In this document: in pieces, positions 24,701-34,012 of the stretch
Layout of the letters: each line of letters begins with the position of its first letter
How positions within the stretch are numbered: position 1 is the stretch's first letter
Source: Microbacterium sp.
Lineage (GTDB): Bacteria; Actinomycetota; Actinomycetes; Actinomycetales; Microbacteriaceae
Length of the DNA stretch: 64,000 nt
Assembly (NCBI GenBank): GCA_003248655.1
Contig: QFPM01000005.1
Span: forward strand, 62,001-126,000
Direction: 5' to 3'
Notes under the pieces: model-generated
Told to the model about the DNA's origin: nothing
Seen by the model: only the letters and a program-made list of their open reading frames with translations
Databases searched by the model: none
Program-made: the position numbers and the translations under genes

Positions 24701-25450
24701 ATGCTGGTGCTGCTGCCGCCGAGTGAGACGAAGCGGGTCGGCGGGCGCGCGCGGGCGTTGACGCTAGACGCGCTTGCGCTGCCGCAGCTCGCGCCACAGC
24801 GCGAGGCCGTCATCGACGCGCTTGTTGCGCTCAGCGCCGACGCGGATGCCGCGGCGCGCGTGCTGAAGCTCTCCGAACGCCAGCGGGGCGACATCGCGGC
24901 GAACGCGGCCCTGCGCACCGCGCCGACGATGGCCGCTGTCGACCGCTACACGGGTGTCCTCTTCGATGCGCTGGATGCCGGGTCGCTCCCCGCCCCCGCG
25001 CGACGATGGCTCGGGTCGCACGTGCTCATCCACTCGGCGCCGTTCGGGCCGGTGGGCGCGCTCGACGCGATCCCCGGGTATCGCCTCGCCGCGGGGACGG
25101 CGCTCCCCGGCATCCCGTCGCTGCGAAGCCTGTGGGCGGATGCCGTGACGGAGGCGATCGCGGAAGCCTCGCCGCCGTTCGTGCTCGACCTGCGCTCGGA
25201 GGCGTATGCAGCGCTCGGGCCGGTGCCGCCCGGCATCCCCTCCGTGTATCTGCGGGTGGTCACGCGCGGCGACGGCGGCGCAGTGCGCGCCCTCAACCAC
25301 TTCAACAAGCACGCGAAGGGCGAGCTCGTCCGCCGCCTCGCGCAGGCTCGCCCGAGGATCAGATCGGCGCGCGGGTTCGTCGCGTGGGCGGCCGCCGCAG
25401 ACTTCGAGGTCGCGCCCGGAGCGCCGGGCGAGCTTGACCTCGTCGTCTGA
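24701..25450 (+). CDS. yaaA: Peroxide stress protein YaaA family (DUF328)
   Basis: A 249-residue single-domain protein. The N-terminal block LLPPSETKR and the C-terminal block NHFNKHAKGELVRRL are diagnostic of the family, and a PFGPVGALDAIPGYRL segment lies between. E. coli YaaA limits intracellular iron and DNA damage during peroxide stress; here that role is inferred only from family. ATG 24701 directly follows a hairpin arm, with no ribosome binding site visible. Confidence 0.88.
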   Translation: MLVLLPPSETKRVGGRARALTLDALALPQLAPQREAVIDALVALSADADAAARVLKLSERQRGDIAANAALRTAPTMAAVDRYTGVLFDALDAGSLPAPARRWLGSHVLIHSAPFGPVGALDAIPGYRLAAGTALPGIPSLRSLWADAVTEAIAEASPPFVLDLRSEAYAALGPVPPGIPSVYLRVVTRGDGGAVRALNHFNKHAKGELVRRLAQARPRIRSARGFVAWAAAADFEVAPGAPGELDLVV

Positions 25451-25467
25451 GCGCCCGCCGCGCGAGC

Positions 25468-25953
25468 TCAGTCGCGCAGGGTGTTCTGCGCCGTGCGCTC
25501 GGTGTTCTCGGCTATCGCGACGAGCGCGACGCCCGATTCGATGACGAAACGCAGCAGCACGACCGCGAAGAAGGCGAGCACCGGCACGACGACGATCGTC
25601 GAGACGATGAGGGCGATGCCGCCGCCGAGGTTCCAGCCGAGAGCGCCGATACCCGAGATGATGCCGCTCGAGAACGCCGCGATGAACCCGATGCCGATCG
25701 CGACGAGACCGACGAGGTAGAAGACGCTGGCGAGACGGCGGGTGATGAAGCGCGTGAAGGTGACGTCGACCAGCGCCGAGAGGAAGCCGCGGCCGATCTC
25801 GTCGAGGTCGCCCGTCAGACGTGCCACACCGGTATCGTCGACGCCGGCGATGCCCGGCGCTACGCGCGTGTTGTCCGCAGATGCCTGCGCCGCGGCATCC
25901 GCTGCGGGCTGGTCGGGCAGCGGTGGCGGGGTCGGGGTGCCCTGATCGGTCAT
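25468..25953 (-). CDS. DUF4282 membrane protein
   Basis: A 161-residue protein. An unstructured Pro/Ala-rich N-terminal third is followed by two hydrophobic helices (YLVGLVAIGIGFIAAF and ALIVSTIVVVPVLAFFAVVLL), with an FTRFITRRLASVFY motif between. Actinobacterial DUF4282 family, function unknown. The GGAAGG site upstream supports ATG 25953. Convergent with yaaA, 17 bp apart. Confidence 0.8.
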   Translation of the reverse strand: MTDQGTPTPPPLPDQPAADAAAQASADNTRVAPGIAGVDDTGVARLTGDLDEIGRGFLSALVDVTFTRFITRRLASVFYLVGLVAIGIGFIAAFSSGIISGIGALGWNLGGGIALIVSTIVVVPVLAFFAVVLLRFVIESGVALVAIAENTERTAQNTLRD

Positions 25954-26041
25954 GACGGTCCTTCCGATGGATGTCCGGCCAGGCTACCGACAGCGGCCGC
26001 GTGCGCGTGGGCGACGTGCCCAGGAGCGCGAATCGGACATG

Positions 26042-26078
26042 CGAAAGGGGCCCGGATGCGACATCCGAGCCCCTTTCG
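26042..26078 (-). terminator. Hairpin terminator of the DUF4870 gene
   Basis: Stem CGAAAGGGGCCCGGAT paired with ATCCGAGCCCCTTTCG (one mismatch) around a 5-nt loop, 7 bp after the stop at 26085. There is no long T-tract, so it may work with Rho. Confidence 0.65.
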
Positions 26079-26084
26079 GTGAGA

Positions 26085-26564
26085 TCACTTGATCAGGCGC
26101 AGGTTCCACGGGTAGCGGAAGCTACCGCCCGCGTTGACCTTGATGCCGCCCTGGATCGACCAGACGACGTTGAGGACCCACAGCGCGAGCGGCAGGAGCC
26201 ACAGGATGAGGCCGAGGAACCACACGATCGCGGACAGGATCGTGGTGACGATCCAGAGGGCGACGTAGGCGATCGTGAAGGTGATCTGCCAGTTCAGCGC
26301 CTCCTTGCCCTCGGTGGCGACGCGGGGGCCGCGGTCCTTGCCGATGAGCCAGATGATGAGCGCGGGCAGGAACCCCACGACACCACCGATGTGTGCCCAC
26401 ATCGCGAGCTGCTTGTCGGTCTCGGGCGTGTACGGCCCGGCGGGCGCGGCGGCGGGGTACTGCGGCTGCGCACCGGGAGCACCGGCCGCGGCGGGCGGCG
26501 GAGTCGGGGCAGCGGGCGGAGGCGTTGCGGGGTCGACCGGTTGCGATGCATTCGGGTCGCTCAT
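26085..26564 (-). CDS. DUF4870 membrane protein
   Basis: A 159-residue protein. The first 45 residues are Pro/Ala-rich and disordered. The rest contains the DUF4870 block DKQLAMWAHIGGVVGFLP with three membrane helices. Start MSDPNAS (ATG 26564) is supported by GAAAGG upstream. Family function is unknown; it resembles TM2-type small membrane proteins. Confidence 0.85.
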   Translation of the reverse strand: MSDPNASQPVDPATPPPAAPTPPPAAAGAPGAQPQYPAAAPAGPYTPETDKQLAMWAHIGGVVGFLPALIIWLIGKDRGPRVATEGKEALNWQITFTIAYVALWIVTTILSAIVWFLGLILWLLPLALWVLNVVWSIQGGIKVNAGGSFRYPWNLRLIK

Positions 26565-26683
26565 GTAGTTGCCTTTCGAGAAGCGGCTGATACGGGCGCA
26601 CGCGCGATGGAGCGGTGCGAGCGCAGACACAACGTACTCCCGTTGGCGGTGGCGTGCAATGATCTATGACGTCAGGCGTCTAC

Positions 26684-26689
26684 TAGAGT
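26684..26689 (+). promoter_or_regulatory. Putative -10 (TAGAGT) of the PP2C gene
   Basis: TAGAGT lies 6 nt before GTG 26696, the spacing seen at other leaderless genes here, and argues for that start over GTG 26690. Confidence 0.4.
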
Positions 26690-26695
26690 GTGAGC

Positions 26696-27499
26696 GTGTC
26701 TGAACCCGCGACCCACTCGCGCACCGTCGCGCTCGAGGACGGCGCCCTCGAGCTGCGGTGGTCCGAGGTGACGCACCGGGGCCGTCGGCGCGATGTGAAT
26801 CAGGATGCCGTGTTGGCGCAGTATCCGCTCTTCGTCGTCGCGGACGGCATGGGCGGTCACATCGGCGGCGAGATCGCCAGCGCGAGCACCGTCGACCGGC
26901 TGCGGGTCGTGGCATCCAAGGGTGATGTGGGACCGAAGACGATCGAGCGGGCCCTCGCGCGCGCCGTCACCGATATCGCGTCGCACTCCGAGACGACCGA
27001 CGAGGGCACCGGCACGACCGTGACCGGCGTGTACCTCGATACGACCGGCGACGAGCCGACGTGGGTGACCCTCAACATCGGAGATTCGCGCGTCTATCTC
27101 TTCCGTGACGGCGGGCTCGCGCAGGTCACGACCGATCACTCGGTCGTCCAGGAGCTCATCGCGTCCGGGCGGCTTTCGCCGGAAGAGGCCGAGAACCACC
27201 CCTACGGCAACGTCATCACGCGCGCCGTCGGCCCGTCCGACGGGGTGTCGCCCGACTACGTGCGACTCGAGGTCGTCGACGGCGACCGATTCGTCGTCTG
27301 CAGCGACGGGCTCACGAAGGAGCTCACGGACTACGGCATCCTGCACTTCCTGTTGCAGCACGACGACCCGACCGAGGCCGCCGACCACATGCTCGAGGCC
27401 GCGCTCGAGAACGGCGGTCGCGACAACGTCACGATCATCGTGCTCAACGCGCACCGCACGTATACGAACGGTGCCGCCTCCTCCACAGAGGCCGATTAG
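26696..27499 (+). CDS. PP2C-type serine/threonine protein phosphatase
   Basis: A 267-residue single-domain PPM phosphatase that removes phosphate from Ser/Thr residues. The metal-binding aspartates are seen in RRRDVNQDAVL, VVADGMGGHIGGE, VCSDGLTKEL and NGGRDNVTIIV. It has no membrane helix. GTG 26696 is preferred (GTG 26690 is possible). It is followed after 67 nt by an EccC/FtsK-type ATPase gene, a pairing seen in loci with FHA and kinase genes; here no kinase is adjacent. Confidence 0.9.
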   Translation: MSEPATHSRTVALEDGALELRWSEVTHRGRRRDVNQDAVLAQYPLFVVADGMGGHIGGEIASASTVDRLRVVASKGDVGPKTIERALARAVTDIASHSETTDEGTGTTVTGVYLDTTGDEPTWVTLNIGDSRVYLFRDGGLAQVTTDHSVVQELIASGRLSPEEAENHPYGNVITRAVGPSDGVSPDYVRLEVVDGDRFVVCSDGLTKELTDYGILHFLLQHDDPTEAADHMLEAALENGGRDNVTIIVLNAHRTYTNGAASSTEAD

Positions 27500-27566
27500 C
27501 CAGATCTGTCCACGGATCCCGCATTCGGGCCGCTGCGGCGCGGGTGCGGGCGGTTGACTGTCGGGC

Positions 27567-30476
27567 ATGCATGACCACGCCGACGAGCCGCTACGGCTCC
27601 CCGCCGCGCCCGCCGTTCCCGCGCGCCCCGCGCTGCCGATCGCCGCGGCCATCGTGCCGGTCATCGGTGCGGTCGTCCTGTGGCGGGTGACCGGATCGGC
27701 GTACGCGCTGTGGTTCGCGGCCCTCGGCCCGCTCATGGCGGGAGCGGGGCTCGTCGACGGCTGGCGCACGGCGCGCGGGGCGAAGCGCCGCGCGCGGCGC
27801 GAGGCGGCCGCAGAGATCAAGGCGCTGGATGCCGACGTCACGCGTCGGCACGACGATGAGCGGCGCCGCGCGTGGCGGCGTACGCCGGATGTCGCAGGCT
27901 ACGCCGAAGACCCCGACGAGGTGTGGCGGGTCGTGCCTGGCCGCGAGGGCGCGCTGGTGGTCGGGCGGGGGTCCGCCGCGAGCGGCATCCGCGTCGACGG
28001 CGAGGCTCACGACGAGTCCGCGCGCGCTGTGCGCAGGCGCGCGCGCACGATCGACGACATGCCAGCGTGCGTGCCTTTGGAGGGCGGGGTCGCCGTCGTG
28101 GGGCCCGCGCCGCTCGCGGCGGGCGTCGTGCGCGCGCTCGCGGTGCAGGCGTGTCTTGCGCACCCACCCGGTCGTTTGCGGCTGGTCGGGGTGGGCGCGC
28201 CGCGGCCGGGCGACCCGGCATCCGGTCTGGACAGCTTGCCGCACGCGCTCGGCACGTCGGGCACGGCGCTGTTTGTCGGCATGGGCGGCCGCGGGGCACC
28301 GCCCGGCACGGACGCGCAGATCGTCGGCGTGCGCGAGGGCGAGCCACCGCCGCCGGGCTGCGCGGCCGTGCTGACCCTCGCCGGAGGCGAGAGCGCGCGG
28401 CTCGACCACGACGGTATGTCGCGCGACGTGCGGGTCGAGGCGATCTCGCGCGCCCAGGCGGAGTTCGTCGCCGGCATCCTCGCCGAACGTGCGTCGCAGC
28501 TAGGGTACGGCGGCGACCGGGCCGCCTCGCTCGACGAGCTGTCTGCTCCGGATGCCGTGGCGGGCTCGCTCGCCGCGGTCGTGGGGGTGCGCGGGGGCGA
28601 CCCGGTCGTGCTGGATCTCGTCGCGGACGGTCCGCACGCGATCGTCGTCGGGGTGACAGGTGCGGGCAAAAGCGAGCTGCTGACGACGTGGATCGTGGGT
28701 CTGTGCCGCGGGAGATCGCCGCAGGAGCTCGCCCTGCTCCTCGTCGACTTCAAGGGCGGGCGCACGTTCGATGCGCTCGCGTCGCTGCCGCATGTGACGG
28801 GGGTGCTGACCGATCTCGACGAGGGGAGCGCGCTGCGGGCGGTGGAGAGCCTGCGCGCGGAGGTCCGACATCGCGAGCGAGTGCTGGCTGAGTGCGGTGC
28901 GCGCGACGTTGCCGAGGCGGCGGGCGCGCTGGGTGGTCTCGTGATCGTCGTCGACGAGTACGCGGCGCTCGTCGCCGCGCACCCACAGTTGCATGACCTG
29001 TTCGGCGACCTCGCGGCGCGCGGACGCGCCCTCGGAATGCACCTGATCCTCGCGTCGCAGCGCGTCGGCGGCGCGTTTCGAGACGGGGTGCTCGCGAACG
29101 CGCCGTTGCGGATCGCGTTCCGAGTGACGGATGCCGCGGACTCGCGCGCCGTCCTCGGGGTCGACGACGCGGCGCGGCTGCCCGGCGCGGAGTCCGCGCG
29201 GGGCACGGCGCTCGTGCGCCGCGCCATCGACGATGCGCCGCTCGCCGTGCGCGTCGCGCGTTGCGACGCGGGGTCGCTCGAGGCCCTGCGTGCCGCGTCG
29301 GCTGGCGCGATTCCGGCGCGCAAGCCGTGGCTGGCGCCGCTTCCGGCCGTGCTCGGCCTTGCGCAGGTGCGCGGGGTCGGCGGGGCGGGTACCGACGGTG
29401 GCATCGTTCTCGGACTGGCCGACGAACCCGAGCATCAGCGTCAGTCGGTCGTGCTCCTCGCGCCCGATGCACCCGGGCTCGCCGTCATCGGGGGCCCCGG
29501 GAGCGGCCGCACGACGCTGCTGAGAACGATCGCGGTGCAGTCTCCGCGCGTCCTGTGGACGCCCGACGACCCGGAGAGCGCCTGGGATGCCGTCATGGCG
29601 ATTGACGACGCAGCGCCCGGCACGACCGTGATCGTCGACGACGCCGACGCGATCGCGGCACGTCTCGGGGGAGAGTACGGCGCGCTATGGGTTGCGGCAC
29701 TCGAACGCGCCGCGCGCGAGGCGCGAGGTCGGTCGTTGACGCTCGTGCTGTCGTTGGCGCGGGTCTCCGGTGGGCTTGGCCGCGTCGTCGACCTGCTGCC
29801 GCAACGGGCGCTGCTCGCCCTGCCGACCCGCGCGGACCACGCCGCGGCGGGCGGCGATCCCACCGACTTCGTGCCCGATGCTCCGCCGGGCCGGGGCAGG
29901 TGGGGCCGGCGGCTCGTGCAGTTCGCGGTCGGCTCCGGTGAAAGTGTCGCGGTTGGGGTCACGGGCGGCCCCGCGGCGGCTCGCGCGCCGGGAACCGTCG
30001 GCGCGCTGGCATCCGTGAGCGCGCGAGCATCCGGCGGTGACACGGCATCCGCGGGCGCGCTGGCATCCGTCGGCGCCACGACCCACACGGCGTCCGCGCC
30101 TCCGCTCGCCCTCGACGGCGCTCGGCCGATCGCGTTCGTCGTGCCGCCCGGCCCAGCCGCCGCGGCAAGGGCCGCCGCCTGCGCGGATGCCGGCCGCCAC
30201 GCCCTCTCGGTCGACGAGGCAGCGGCCGACCCGAGCGCGCTCGGCGCGGGCGATGCCATCATCGGCACCCCCGAGACGTGGCTTGCGCAGTGGCGCGTGC
30301 TCGCCGCCGCTCGAGAGCGCTGCGACCTCGTGGTTGACGCGGCGTGCGTGGCCGAGTACCGCGCCGTCAGTGGCCGCCGCGACCTTCCGCCGTTCGTCGC
30401 CCCCGGCGCTCCGCGCGCGTGGCTGCTCGTCCCCGGCGCCACGCGCGTGCGCAGGGTGAGCACGAGGGCGACGTGA
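27567..30476 (+). CDS. FtsK/SpoIIIE-domain ATPase, EccC-like (type VII secretion type)
   Basis: A 969-residue protein. Two N-terminal membrane helices (about residues 20-60) precede a linker and an FtsK/SpoIIIE ATPase with Walker A GVTGAGKS (362-369), DFKGGRTF and Walker B VIVVDEYAAL near 460. A second ATPase-like module has GGPGSGRT (642-649), with arginine replacing the Walker lysine, and a VIVDDAD Walker-B-like segment near 690. Residues about 790-850 are Ala/Ser-rich. The order resembles EccC of type VII secretion, but no WXG100, EccB, EccD or mycosin gene is nearby. Confidence 0.85.
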   Translation: MHDHADEPLRLPAAPAVPARPALPIAAAIVPVIGAVVLWRVTGSAYALWFAALGPLMAGAGLVDGWRTARGAKRRARREAAAEIKALDADVTRRHDDERRRAWRRTPDVAGYAEDPDEVWRVVPGREGALVVGRGSAASGIRVDGEAHDESARAVRRRARTIDDMPACVPLEGGVAVVGPAPLAAGVVRALAVQACLAHPPGRLRLVGVGAPRPGDPASGLDSLPHALGTSGTALFVGMGGRGAPPGTDAQIVGVREGEPPPPGCAAVLTLAGGESARLDHDGMSRDVRVEAISRAQAEFVAGILAERASQLGYGGDRAASLDELSAPDAVAGSLAAVVGVRGGDPVVLDLVADGPHAIVVGVTGAGKSELLTTWIVGLCRGRSPQELALLLVDFKGGRTFDALASLPHVTGVLTDLDEGSALRAVESLRAEVRHRERVLAECGARDVAEAAGALGGLVIVVDEYAALVAAHPQLHDLFGDLAARGRALGMHLILASQRVGGAFRDGVLANAPLRIAFRVTDAADSRAVLGVDDAARLPGAESARGTALVRRAIDDAPLAVRVARCDAGSLEALRAASAGAIPARKPWLAPLPAVLGLAQVRGVGGAGTDGGIVLGLADEPEHQRQSVVLLAPDAPGLAVIGGPGSGRTTLLRTIAVQSPRVLWTPDDPESAWDAVMAIDDAAPGTTVIVDDADAIAARLGGEYGALWVAALERAAREARGRSLTLVLSLARVSGGLGRVVDLLPQRALLALPTRADHAAAGGDPTDFVPDAPPGRGRWGRRLVQFAVGSGESVAVGVTGGPAAARAPGTVGALASVSARASGGDTASAGALASVGATTHTASAPPLALDGARPIAFVVPPGPAAAARAAACADAGRHALSVDEAAADPSALGAGDAIIGTPETWLAQWRVLAAARERCDLVVDAACVAEYRAVSGRRDLPPFVAPGAPRAWLLVPGATRVRRVSTRAT

Positions 30477-30538
30477 TCGGTAGGCGCGGGCGAACGTCGG
30501 TGGCATCCGACACGGCGCGCGGGACTGCGTGCGCGACT

Positions 30539-31654
30539 CTACGCCAGGGCATCCGTCAGTGAGAGGGCGTCGAGGCCGTGCGCCGCGGCGACGCCAACGT
30601 TCACGACGCGCCCGGATGCCGTGTTGAGGCCCTCGGCGAGCGCACCGTCGGCGCTCAGCGCCGCGCGCCACCCGAGCGCCGCGATGCGACGGACGTAGGG
30701 GAGCGTCGCATTGGTGAGCGCAGACGTCGAGGTGTTGGGCACGGCGCCGGGCATGTTCGCGACGCAGTAGAAGACGGTGCCGTGCACGGGGAAGGTCGGA
30801 TCGGCGTGGGTCGTCGGGCGGGTGTCTTCGAAGCATCCGCCCTGATCGACCGCGATGTCGACGAGCACGGATCCCTCGCGCATGCGCGCGACCATGTCGT
30901 TCGGCACGAGCTTCGGAGCCTTTGCGCCCGGGATGAGCACCGACCCGATGACGAGGTCGGACGAGACGACCGCGCGGTCGAGGTCGAGCGGATTCGAGGC
31001 CGCGGTCTTCACGCGCCCCTGGAAGTGGTCGTCGAGGAAGCGCAGCCGCGCGATATTGGTATCGAAGATCGTGACGTCGGCGCCGAGGCCCGCCGCGATG
31101 TACGCCGAGTTCGCGCCCGCGACGCCGCCGCCGATGATCGTGACCTGGGCGGGACGCGTGCCCGGGACTCCCGACATGAGAAGTCCGAGGCCACCGGCCG
31201 AACGCATGAGCGTCGCAGCCCCGACCGTGGGGGCGAGGCGACCAGCGACCTCGCTCATCGGGGCGAGCAGGGGCAGCCCGCCACCCGGGAGCTGCACCGT
31301 CTCATACGCGATCGCCGTGACCCCGTCGGCGATGAGGCGATCGGTGAGCGGGCGGTCGGCGGCGAGATGCAGGTAGGTGAAGAGCACGAGGTCGTCGCGG
31401 AAGTATCCGTACTCGGCCGCGATCGGCTCTTTGACCTTCAGCAACAGTTCGGCGCGCGCCCACAACTCCGCCGGATCGTCGATGAGCGTGGCTCCCGCCG
31501 CGACATATTCTGCATCCGGCATGGAGGAGCCGATGCCGGCACCGGACTGCACGAACACCTCATGACCGGATGCCACGAGATCGTGCACGCCGGCGGGCGT
31601 GAGGGCGACCCGGTACTCGTTGTTCTTGATCTCGGTGGGAACACAGATGCGCAT
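30539..31654 (-). CDS. ald: Alanine dehydrogenase
   Basis: A 371-residue NAD-dependent enzyme interconverting L-alanine with pyruvate and ammonia. The N-terminal MRICVPTEIKNNEYRVALTPAG is diagnostic, and the NAD loop GGGVAGANSA and the YETVQLP segment are present. ATG 31654 has GAAGGAG upstream. It lies after the asparaginase gene on the same strand (59 nt gap) and converges with the ATPase gene. Confidence 0.95.
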   Translation of the reverse strand: MRICVPTEIKNNEYRVALTPAGVHDLVASGHEVFVQSGAGIGSSMPDAEYVAAGATLIDDPAELWARAELLLKVKEPIAAEYGYFRDDLVLFTYLHLAADRPLTDRLIADGVTAIAYETVQLPGGGLPLLAPMSEVAGRLAPTVGAATLMRSAGGLGLLMSGVPGTRPAQVTIIGGGVAGANSAYIAAGLGADVTIFDTNIARLRFLDDHFQGRVKTAASNPLDLDRAVVSSDLVIGSVLIPGAKAPKLVPNDMVARMREGSVLVDIAVDQGGCFEDTRPTTHADPTFPVHGTVFYCVANMPGAVPNTSTSALTNATLPYVRRIAALGWRAALSADGALAEGLNTASGRVVNVGVAAAHGLDALSLTDALA

Positions 31655-31713
31655 CGACGCTCCTTCGCTGAGTCCCGCGCCCGCAGTGCTTGTGGACCCG
31701 CGGTTCGGGACGC

Positions 31714-32703
31714 CTACACCGTCGGCCGGATGAGGCCGACGTCCTGACCGCCGCCCGTGATCGCGAGCGGAAGCTGAGTCATCGTCTGGGCCACGTCGCC
31801 CGGTGCGAGCGCTCCGACGCGCTCGAGGAGTGCGAGGGCGATCGCCGTCGCCGCGCGGCCGCTGCCGTCGAGCACCTTGAGCGCGACCGTCGCGCCGCCG
31901 GGCGCGACCATGATCATGATGCCTTCCGCGCCGCCCTTGGCGAAGACGCCGAGGCGTTCGATGACGATCGTGTCGGCGCGGCCGGGTCCGTCGATCGCCC
32001 ACGGATTCTCGCGGACGGCCCGGACGAGTGCTCCCGCCGTCCGATGCAGAGCGAACGGCGACCGCTCCGACGACGTGCCGATGCGGTGAGCGGCGCGGGC
32101 GAGGGCGGAAAGGCTCATCGCGTGCACGGGGGCACCGCATCCGTCGATCGCGGTCGTCGTGATCTTGGCCCCGGTGAGGCGCTCGACCACCTCACGAATG
32201 TGTGTCTGCAGCGGATGCCCGGGGTCCAGGTAGCCCGCCGTGTCCCATCCGTTCGCGGCGCACGCGAGGAGCATCGCGGCGTGCTTGCCCGAGCAGTTCA
32301 TGCGGATGCGCTGCGGCTGTCCGAGCTCGCGCACGAGCTCATCGCGCGTCGCGGTGTCCGACGGCCACGCGGCGGGGCAGCCGAGGTCGGACTCGGCGAG
32401 GCCCGCCTGATCGAGGATGTCGCGGACGACCGCGACGTGCCGGTCGGTGCCCGAGTGGCTCGCCGTCGCCATCGCCAGGCGCTCGCCCTCGAGCGCGGCT
32501 CCCGCGGTGACGCAGCCGAGCGCCTGGAGGGGCTTGAGGCTCGAGCGAGGCAGAATCGGTGTCTCGACATCGCCGAGGGTGCGCACCGCGACGCCGTCCG
32601 GATCCAACACGATCGCCGAACCCGCGTGGCGAGACTCGACGAATCCGCTGCGTTCCACAACGGCGAGCTCGACGGAGTCGGCGACGGCGAAGGTCTCGGG
32701 CAC
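31714..32703 (-). CDS. L-asparaginase II family protein
   Basis: A 329-residue protein matching the actinobacterial asparaginase II family (PF06089), which is unrelated to the E. coli type I/II enzymes. Typical blocks are HAGSAIVLDPDG, SSLKPLQALG, NCSGKHAAMLLACAANGW and IDGCGAPVHAMSL. It would release ammonia from asparagine. GTG 32703 is chosen over GTG 32709 because TAGGCT ends 6 nt before it. Confidence 0.85.
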   Translation of the reverse strand: MPETFAVADSVELAVVERSGFVESRHAGSAIVLDPDGVAVRTLGDVETPILPRSSLKPLQALGCVTAGAALEGERLAMATASHSGTDRHVAVVRDILDQAGLAESDLGCPAAWPSDTATRDELVRELGQPQRIRMNCSGKHAAMLLACAANGWDTAGYLDPGHPLQTHIREVVERLTGAKITTTAIDGCGAPVHAMSLSALARAAHRIGTSSERSPFALHRTAGALVRAVRENPWAIDGPGRADTIVIERLGVFAKGGAEGIMIMVAPGGATVALKVLDGSGRAATAIALALLERVGALAPGDVAQTMTQLPLAITGGGQDVGLIRPTV

Positions 32704-32709
32704 GAGCAC

Positions 32710-32715
32710 AGCCTA
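32710..32715 (-). promoter_or_regulatory. Putative -10 (TAGGCT) of the asparaginase gene
   Basis: TAGGCT on the minus strand, 6 nt before GTG 32703, without a ribosome binding site. Confidence 0.45.
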
Positions 32716-32757
32716 TCCGGCGGCGCGGCGCGCCAAGACGCGTGCGAGACTGTGCAA

Positions 32758-33246
32758 ATGACAGGCGAGCACCGCTATCTCGTGCGTACGGAGTGGACCG
32801 GCGACCGCGGCACAGGGACGAGCGGATACCGCGACTACGACCGGTCCGTCACGATCTCGATCCTCGGCAAGCCCGCGCTCGCGGCATCCGCCGATCGTCC
32901 CTTCCGGGGCGACGCGACGAAGTGGAATCCCGAGGACCTGCTTGTCGCGGCGCTGTCCGAGTGCCACCTGCTGTCGTACCTGCACGCGTGCGTCGAGGCG
33001 GGAGTCGTCGTGGTCGCCTACGACGACGAGGCGACCGGGCTCATGACGCTCGACGGGCGCGGCGGCGGCGCCTTCCGCGAGGTCGTGCTGCACCCGCGCG
33101 TCGTCGTCGCCCAGGAGCATATGATCGAGGCCGCCGAAGCGGCGCACGCGCAGGCGAACGCCTGGTGCTTCATCGCGAACTCGGTGAACTTCCCCGTGCG
33201 CCACGAGGCGACGGTCACCGCCGCTCGTGCGGAAGCACCTGCTTGA
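32758..33246 (+). CDS. OsmC-family peroxiredoxin-like protein
   Basis: A 162-residue OsmC/Ohr fold protein. The conserved ALSECHLLSYLHACVEAG holds a cysteine at the first peroxidatic position. A second cysteine is in ANAWCFIANSVNFPV, consistent with thiol-dependent peroxidase function. Its last 32 bases overlap, tail to tail, the end of the plsC gene on the other strand. It is divergent from the asparaginase gene. Confidence 0.85.
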   Translation: MTGEHRYLVRTEWTGDRGTGTSGYRDYDRSVTISILGKPALAASADRPFRGDATKWNPEDLLVAALSECHLLSYLHACVEAGVVVVAYDDEATGLMTLDGRGGGAFREVVLHPRVVVAQEHMIEAAEAAHAQANAWCFIANSVNFPVRHEATVTAARAEAPA

Positions 33247-34006
33247 GCCGTTCGACCGGGTTGGATGCCGGCACCTCGTTGTACGCGTTCGCGAGCTCCT
33301 GACCCGACAGCTCGTGGATCGCGGCCATGATCTCGTCGGTCGCGAGGCGCCGCGCGCGGCCGCTGTTCGCGGGGCCGAGGTGCGACAGGTCGATCGGCTC
33401 GCCGTAGCGGACCGTGACGCGCGGATGCCGTTTGGGCAGCTTCGCGCCGACCGGCATCGCCTCGTTCGTGCCGATGATCCCTACGGGCACGACCCGCGCG
33501 CCCTCCTCGAGCGCGAGGAAGGCGACTCCCGTGCGCCCCTTGTACAGGCGCCCGTCGAGGGAGCGCGTGCCCTCGGGGTAGAGCGCGATCGCGCGGCCGG
33601 ATGCCAGGATGCGGCGCTGCTGGTCGAGGGCTTCGAGCGCCGCCTGCCCCGCACCGCGCTCGACGGGTGTTGCCCCGATCGCCGTGAAGAAGTGCCGGCT
33701 CACCCAGCCCTTGAATCCGGTGCCCTCGAAGTACGACGACTTCGCGAGGAAGTACACGGGCCGAGGCGAGAACATCGGGATGACGAGCGAGTCGATGAAC
33801 GACAGGTGGTTGCTCGCGAGAATGATCTTGCCGGTGCGGGGGATGTTCGATCGCCCCTCGATCCGCGGGCGATAGAACAGGCGCGCAAGCGGGATGAGCA
33901 CGGCGCGGCCGAAGTAGTAGGTGAAGCCGACGGGCGCGACGCCGGAATCGTCCGTCGTCGGCGACGGCTCGGGCACCTCCGTCGTGCTTTCCTGCTCATC
34001 TGCCAC
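33215..34006 (-). CDS. plsC: 1-acyl-sn-glycerol-3-phosphate acyltransferase family protein
   Basis: A 263-residue acyltransferase that makes phosphatidic acid from lysophosphatidate. The catalytic HX4D motif is ASNHLSFIDS, and the glycerol-phosphate block YPEGTRSLDGRLYKGRTGVA is intact. No strong membrane helix except near residues 25-45. GTG 34006 has TACCCT 6 nt upstream, matching the leaderless pattern, and is preferred to ATG 34045. Confidence 0.85.
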   Translation of the reverse strand: MADEQESTTEVPEPSPTTDDSGVAPVGFTYYFGRAVLIPLARLFYRPRIEGRSNIPRTGKIILASNHLSFIDSLVIPMFSPRPVYFLAKSSYFEGTGFKGWVSRHFFTAIGATPVERGAGQAALEALDQQRRILASGRAIALYPEGTRSLDGRLYKGRTGVAFLALEEGARVVPVGIIGTNEAMPVGAKLPKRHPRVTVRYGEPIDLSHLGPANSGRARRLATDEIMAAIHELSGQELANAYNEVPASNPVERLKQVLPHERR

Positions 34007-34012
34007 CCGATG

